From Clostridiales bacterium UBA1389 (GTDB taxonomy: Bacteria; Bacillota; Clostridia; Oscillospirales; CAG-382), in NCBI GenBank assembly GCA_002305335.1, contig DBQR01000050.1:10225-19011 (forward strand): DNA of 8,787 nucleotides, written 5' to 3'. Every line of letters starts with the position of its first letter. Positions within the stretch are counted from its first letter, which is position 1. Below the pieces are notes generated by a model that saw only the letters and a list, made by a program, of their open reading frames with translations, was not told the origin of the DNA and made no database searches. A program made the translations under genes and the position numbers. Below, one piece after another: positions 4,955 to 8,787 of the stretch.

Positions 4955-5784
4955 TGAAAATCGAATTTGTTAAAATGCAGGCCACCGGCAACGATTATAT
5001 TTATATCGACTGCTTCAAGCAGAATATCGGAAACCCTTCCGAACTTGCCGTCAAAATGTCGGTCAGACAGTTTTCGGTGGGAAGCGACGGGGTTATACTG
5101 GTTATGCCCTCAAAAATCGCCGACGGCAGGATGAGAATGTTCAATGCCGACGGCAGCGAGGGAAAAATGTGCGGAAACGGAATCCGCTGCGTGGCAAAGT
5201 TTTTATATGACGAAGGCTACGTCAAAAAGGATACGCTGACGGTCGAAACCGCCTCCGGTGTCAAAGCCGTTAAGCTGGATATAAAATACGGAAAATGCGT
5301 GGGGGCAACGGTGGATATGGGGTATGCCTCCTTCAACCCCAAGGATATTCCCGTTTTGTTTGAAAACGAGGTTATCCGGCAAAAAATCGGCGATTTTGAA
5401 TATACCTGCGTTTCCATGGGAAATCCCCATGGGGTATGTTTTACTGAGGGTATTGACAATATGGATATTCAAACGCCGGGGAACCTGCTTCAGAATTCCC
5501 CCCTGTTCCCCCAAAGCGTCAATGCGGAATTTTGTGAGGTTGACGGCGAAAACCTTAAAATGCGGGTCTGGGAAAGGGGTTCCGGGGAAACCCTTGCCTG
5601 CGGCACGGGTGCCTGCGCTTCGGTGGCGGCGGCGGTAAAAACCGGAAGGCTTCCCTACGGAAAGGAAATAAAAGTCAGCCTTAAAGGCGGGGACTTATAT
5701 ATAAAATGCGACAGCGACTACCATATCACCATGACGGGGGAGGCTAAACGGGTTTACCGGGGAATTTATGAGCTTAAAGATTAA
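4954..5784 (+). CDS. dapF: Diaminopimelate epimerase
   Basis: This PLP-independent racemase-type enzyme converts LL-diaminopimelate to the meso form, used for peptidoglycan and as the lysine precursor. The 276-residue protein has the two-lobed family pattern. Lobe 1 has KMQATGNDYI (7-16) and the catalytic C73 in GKMCGNGIRC. Lobe 2 has SMGNPHG (154-160), WERGSGETLACGTGACA with catalytic C216, and a glycine-rich region. Both active-site cysteines are therefore present. The start overlaps the dapB stop by one base (TAATG), with GGGGA 6 nt before it. The 3' end overlaps dapL by 17 nt in another frame. Placing the epimerase before the aminotransferase puts gene order out of step with reaction order, which is not unusual. 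Confidence 0.98.
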   Translation: MKIEFVKMQATGNDYIYIDCFKQNIGNPSELAVKMSVRQFSVGSDGVILVMPSKIADGRMRMFNADGSEGKMCGNGIRCVAKFLYDEGYVKKDTLTVETASGVKAVKLDIKYGKCVGATVDMGYASFNPKDIPVLFENEVIRQKIGDFEYTCVSMGNPHGVCFTEGIDNMDIQTPGNLLQNSPLFPQSVNAEFCEVDGENLKMRVWERGSGETLACGTGACASVAAAVKTGRLPYGKEIKVSLKGGDLYIKCDSDYHITMTGEAKRVYRGIYELKD

Positions 5785-6970
5785 AATTAACGACAATTAT
5801 AAAAATTTAAAGCCCAGCTATTTGTTTTCGGATATCGGAAAACGGGTCAGAACATTTACATCAAATAACCCCGATGCGGATATTATCCGTCTCGGCATTG
5901 GGGACGTTACCCTTCCTCTGCCGGAATGTGCCGTCAAAGCCATGGAACGGGCATCAGGGGAAATGGGAAACGCCGAAACTTTCAGGGGTTATCCCCCCGA
6001 ATACGGCTATGATTTTCTCAGAGAGGCTATTGCGGAAAGGTATAAAACCTTCGGCGTAAGTCTTAAGGTAAATGAGATTTTCGTTTCCGACGGGGCGAAG
6101 AGCGACGTGGGGAACATTACCGATATTTTAGGAAATACCCCCGTCTGCATACCCGACCCGGTTTATCCGGTGTATTACGATTCCAACCTGATGGAGGGGC
6201 GGGAAATTGTTTTAGTAAAAGGGAACACCGGAAATTCCTTTCTCCCCACCCCGGAAGGACTTGAAAAAAGAGCGTTTGTCATTTATCTTTGTTCCCCCAA
6301 CAACCCCACCGGCGCGGCGTATGACAAAGCAGGGCTTAAAGAATGGGTGGACTTTGCTTACGATACCGGCTCGTTGATTGTGTTTGACGCGGCATACGAG
6401 GCCTTTATCGACGGCGGCGATTACCCCCATTCCATTTATGAAATCGAAAAAGCCGGAGATGTTGCCGTTGAAATCTGCTCTTTTTCCAAATTTGCCGGCT
6501 TTACCGGTACCCGGTGCGCCTGGTGCGTCTTCCCGGAGGAACTGAAATGCAACGGTATAAGCCTTAACTTCCTTTGGTCAAGGCGGCAGGCCACCAAATT
6601 CAACGGGGTTTCCTATATCGTCCAGCGGGGGGCGGAAGCTTCCCTTACCGGCGAGGGGATAAAGCAGTGTATGGAAAATATCGCATATTATCGGCGGAAT
6701 GCTAAAATTATTGCCGATTGTCTTGAAAAGGCGGGCATATGGTTTACCGGCGGAAAGCACTCCCCTTATCTGTGGCTGAAATGTCCGGGGGATATGGGGT
6801 CATGGGAATTTTTCGATTTGCTCCTTGAAAAGGCCTTCATTGTGGGTACCCCCGGGGAGGGTTTCGGAGAATGCGGCAGGGGCTTTTTCAGGCTTACATC
6901 CTTCGGGTCCTATGAAAATACCCGGAAAGCTGCCGAAAGGCTGGAAAGGTTCTTCAAAGAAAACTTTTAG
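5768..6970 (+). CDS. dapL: LL-diaminopimelate aminotransferase
   Basis: This PLP-dependent class I/II aminotransferase converts tetrahydrodipicolinate directly to LL-diaminopimelate with glutamate as amino donor. It replaces the three acylated-intermediate steps found in most bacteria. The protein has 400 residues, typical of DapL. Diagnostic segments are the N-terminal INDNYKNLKPSYLFSDIGKR (7-26), IIRLGIGDVTLPLPE (39-53), SDGAKSDVGN (107-116) and DPVYPVYYDSN (130-140). SPNNPTG (176-182), FDAAYEAF (206-213, PLP-pyridine Asp D207) and SFSKFAGFTGTR (238-249, Schiff-base K241) follow, with FFRLTSFG and its substrate Arg R375. The DapL-type opening and the surrounding dap genes make other aminotransferases unlikely. 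The ATG lies within the end of dapF, 17 nt before that gene stops, with GGGGAA just upstream, so coupling is likely. lysA starts 10 nt after the stop. Confidence 0.97.
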   Translation: MSLKIKINDNYKNLKPSYLFSDIGKRVRTFTSNNPDADIIRLGIGDVTLPLPECAVKAMERASGEMGNAETFRGYPPEYGYDFLREAIAERYKTFGVSLKVNEIFVSDGAKSDVGNITDILGNTPVCIPDPVYPVYYDSNLMEGREIVLVKGNTGNSFLPTPEGLEKRAFVIYLCSPNNPTGAAYDKAGLKEWVDFAYDTGSLIVFDAAYEAFIDGGDYPHSIYEIEKAGDVAVEICSFSKFAGFTGTRCAWCVFPEELKCNGISLNFLWSRRQATKFNGVSYIVQRGAEASLTGEGIKQCMENIAYYRRNAKIIADCLEKAGIWFTGGKHSPYLWLKCPGDMGSWEFFDLLLEKAFIVGTPGEGFGECGRGFFRLTSFGSYENTRKAAERLERFFKENF

Positions 6971-6980
6971 GAAGGGTTTT

Positions 6981-8264
6981 ATGCTGTACAAAAATCTTAA
7001 TGTGAATGAAAAGGGGCATCTTACCATAGGCGGAATAGATGCGGTTGAGCTGGCAAAAGAGTTCGGCACCCCCCTGTATGTCCTTGACGAGGATGTTTTA
7101 CGGGAAAACGCAAGAGAATATGTAAATTCCCTGCGGGAGTATGCGCCGGAAGGGTCAATGCCCTATTTTGCTTCAAAATCCCTGTCCTTTAAGGAAATCT
7201 ACCGGATTATCGCAAGCGAGGAGATGGGGACGGATCTGGTTTCCCCCGGCGAGATTTACACCGCCGAAAGCGTGGGCTTTGATATGGCAAAAACCATCTT
7301 CCACGGCAACAACAAAACCGATTCCGACATTGAGTATGCCATGAAAAGCGGGGTCGGCTGCTTTTGTACCGACACCTTTGAGGAAATCGAAGCGGTTGAC
7401 CTTATTGCCGGAAGACTTGGAATCAGGCAGGATATTCTACTCCGCATAACTCCGGGGGTGGACGCCCATACCCACAAGGCGGTTACCACCGGGAACGTGG
7501 ATTCCAAGTTCGGATTTCCCGTGTTTTCGGGGGATGCGGCTGTGGCGGTTAGGCTTGTCCTTTCAAAGCAAAACCTGGTCCTTAAGGGGATACACTGTCA
7601 TATAGGCTCCCAGATTACAGATATCAAGCCTTTCCTTGATACCTCCGATATTATGCTTGACTTTATAAAGCAAACCGGGTTCGACTGCGAGGTTCTTAAC
7701 TTAGGCGGGGGTTTCGGCATTGCCTACAAAGAAGGCAGCGGCAGTCTGAATATTACCGAAGGGGTTAAAACACTCTGCGGGTATATCGGGGAAAAATGCA
7801 ATAAACTAAATATAAAAATGCCGAAAATATTTATGGAGCCGGGCAGGTCGGTGGCGGCAGCCGCCGGCGTAACCCTTTATACCGTCGGGTCGGTTAAAAT
7901 CATACCCGATGTTAAAAATTATGTTTCCGTTGACGGCGGGATGACCGACAACCCCCGCTATGCTTTGTATAAGTCGGCATACACCTGCCTTCTGGCAAAT
8001 AAAATGAACGGAAAGGCGGATTTTACCTGCTCCGTTGCCGGACGCTGCTGCGAAAGCGGCGACCTTATTCAGGAAGACGTAATTATCCCCAGGCCGGTAC
8101 GGGGGGATATTCTCGGAGTGCTGGGGACGGGGGCATATAATTTTTCGATGTCGTCAAATTACAACCGTCTCTGCCGTCCCGCAACGGTTATAATATCCGG
8201 CGGTAAAGCGAGAATTGCAATTAAGCGGGAAACCTTTGAGCATTTAACCGCCCTTGAAGTTTAG
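6981..8264 (+). CDS. lysA: Diaminopimelate decarboxylase
   Basis: This enzyme decarboxylates meso-diaminopimelate to L-lysine, the last step of the pathway. It is a fold-type III PLP enzyme of 427 residues: a TIM barrel followed by a C-terminal beta domain. Visible motifs are PYFASKSLS with PLP lysine K66, GTDLVSPGE (83-91), IFHGNNKT (107-114), TPGVDAHTH (157-165), DSKFG (174-178), HCHIGSQ (205-211), the phosphate loop LGGGFG (241-246) and MEPGRS (285-290). The beta domain has SVDGGMTDN and CESGD with catalytic C357. The segment after the PLP lysine reads SLS rather than the common AN, a variation I associate with Clostridia-type enzymes. The ATG at 6981 has GGAAGGG four bases upstream, overlapping the dapL stop. 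An upstream in-frame start at 6825 would lie deep within dapL and is not used. Confidence 0.98.
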   Translation: MLYKNLNVNEKGHLTIGGIDAVELAKEFGTPLYVLDEDVLRENAREYVNSLREYAPEGSMPYFASKSLSFKEIYRIIASEEMGTDLVSPGEIYTAESVGFDMAKTIFHGNNKTDSDIEYAMKSGVGCFCTDTFEEIEAVDLIAGRLGIRQDILLRITPGVDAHTHKAVTTGNVDSKFGFPVFSGDAAVAVRLVLSKQNLVLKGIHCHIGSQITDIKPFLDTSDIMLDFIKQTGFDCEVLNLGGGFGIAYKEGSGSLNITEGVKTLCGYIGEKCNKLNIKMPKIFMEPGRSVAAAAGVTLYTVGSVKIIPDVKNYVSVDGGMTDNPRYALYKSAYTCLLANKMNGKADFTCSVAGRCCESGDLIQEDVIIPRPVRGDILGVLGTGAYNFSMSSNYNRLCRPATVIISGGKARIAIKRETFEHLTALEV

Positions 8265-8275
8265 AGAGGTTAAAA

Positions 8276-8787
8276 GTGAGCCATTATTTTATCGAGGACA
8301 AAAACTTAAAGCACAACATTAAAAAAATAATCTATTACTACACCGACAAAAGGTTTGTGTTTACCACCGATTCGGGGCTTTTTTCTAAAGACCATGTGGA
8401 CGAGGCCACGGATATCCTGCTTAAAAACATCCCTCCCCTGTCGGGTTCCCTTCTGGATATGGGGTGCGGCTACGGCTGTATAGGCATCGTTCTGGCGAAA
8501 ATGTATAACCTTAAGCTTACCCAGTGCGACATCAACGAAGCCGCCCTTGACATGACAAAAATCAACTGCAGGGAAAACGATGTTGAGTCGGAAATCATCA
8601 AGTCGGACTGCTTTGAAAATATCGGCGGCACTTTCGACACCATAGTCATAAATCCCCCCATCCACGCCGGAAAAGCGGTCACCTATAAAATGTTTGAGGA
8701 TTCGGTAAACCACCTTAACCCCGGGGGAAAGCTGTTTATCGTAAACTTTAAAAAGCACGGGGCCGAATCAACCCAGGAAAAACTGAC
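8276..8787 (+). CDS. Class I SAM-dependent methyltransferase, YbxB/RsmC-like (partial)
   Basis: The first 170 residues of a methyltransferase are present; the window ends inside the gene, probably some 30 residues short. FTTDSGLFSKDHVD (29-42) and SAM-binding motif I LLDMGCGYGCIG (59-70) are followed by acidic D85 in CDIN and by NPPIHAGK (126-133). The last is the NPP signature of enzymes that methylate an amino group of guanine in rRNA. The overall pattern matches the Bacillus YbxB group (there NPPIRAGK), related to RsmC and RlmG; the actual substrate is unproven. The start is GTG at 8276, with GAGAGG 6 nt upstream. It lies 11 nt after lysA with no terminator between, so it is probably on the lysine transcript and indirectly under riboswitch control. 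Its reaction would yield S-adenosylhomocysteine, the substrate of AhcY, but a specific functional link is speculative. Confidence 0.92.
   Translation, partial: MSHYFIEDKNLKHNIKKIIYYYTDKRFVFTTDSGLFSKDHVDEATDILLKNIPPLSGSLLDMGCGYGCIGIVLAKMYNLKLTQCDINEAALDMTKINCRENDVESEIIKSDCFENIGGTFDTIVINPPIHAGKAVTYKMFEDSVNHLNPGGKLFIVNFKKHGAESTQEKL

Noticed and set aside
5414..5432. Perfect inverted repeat CCATGGG-N5-CCCATGG within dapF
   Set aside because: It encodes the conserved SMGNPHG motif, whose Met-Gly and Pro-His-Gly codons produce the symmetry. There is no T-run and no sign of a regulatory role.
6825..6980. Upstream in-frame extension of lysA
   Set aside because: It lies within the dapL coding sequence and encodes residues unlike any LysA N-terminus. 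The GGAAGGG site supports the ATG at 6981.
8306..8758. Minus-strand open frame of 150 codons opposite the methyltransferase
   Set aside because: The plus strand has clear methyltransferase motifs in frame; the antisense frame shows none and no start signal.

Overview
The window looks like a chromosomal segment of a Gram-positive, Clostridia-type bacterium (Bacillota, possibly Oscillospirales/Ruminococcaceae; lineage is inferred). Supporting signs are AAGGAG-type ribosome binding sites, an L-box (lysine) riboswitch with a transcription attenuator, the LL-diaminopimelate aminotransferase route to lysine, a YbxB-like methyltransferase, and a secreted CHAP-domain protein with a type I dockerin. 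No mobile element, CRISPR array, tRNA or rRNA was seen.

Left part (1-3045). The window opens with the last codons of an unrecognised plus-strand gene. Its stop codon lies in a 22-bp tandem repeat, followed by a rho-independent terminator. Two minus-strand genes converge on this point. The right-hand one encodes a secreted cysteine amidase/peptidase with CHAP, SH3 and dockerin modules. After it comes S-adenosylhomocysteine hydrolase (ahcY), which has its own near-ideal promoter (TTGACA-17-TATAAT) in the 80-bp gap between the two.

Control region (2893-3332). Two divergent promoters lie here and share an identical 10-bp CCCTTGACAA block on opposite strands. The rightward one has an extended -10 and starts a transcript that is almost at once a lysine riboswitch (about 3084-3242). 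An antiterminator hairpin and an intrinsic terminator follow. Their pairings can be read from the sequence and are mutually exclusive with helix P1 of the aptamer, so the ON/OFF mechanism can be proposed base by base.

Lysine operon (3333-8787). The order is dapA-dapB-dapF-dapL-lysA, followed by a methyltransferase gene cut off by the window edge. Adjacent genes overlap by 4, 1 and 17 nt or are 10-11 nt apart, as expected of one transcript. Together the five enzymes cover every step from aspartate semialdehyde plus pyruvate to L-lysine. The single enzyme DapL replaces the acylated branch (DapD/H, aminotransferase, deacylase). LysC and Asd are not in the window.

Nothing here amounts to a wholly new system. 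The most worthwhile items are the readable riboswitch switch, the dockerin-tagged CHAP protein, the tandem dyad repeat with a compensatory base pair near the left edge, and the methyltransferase attached to the lysine operon.
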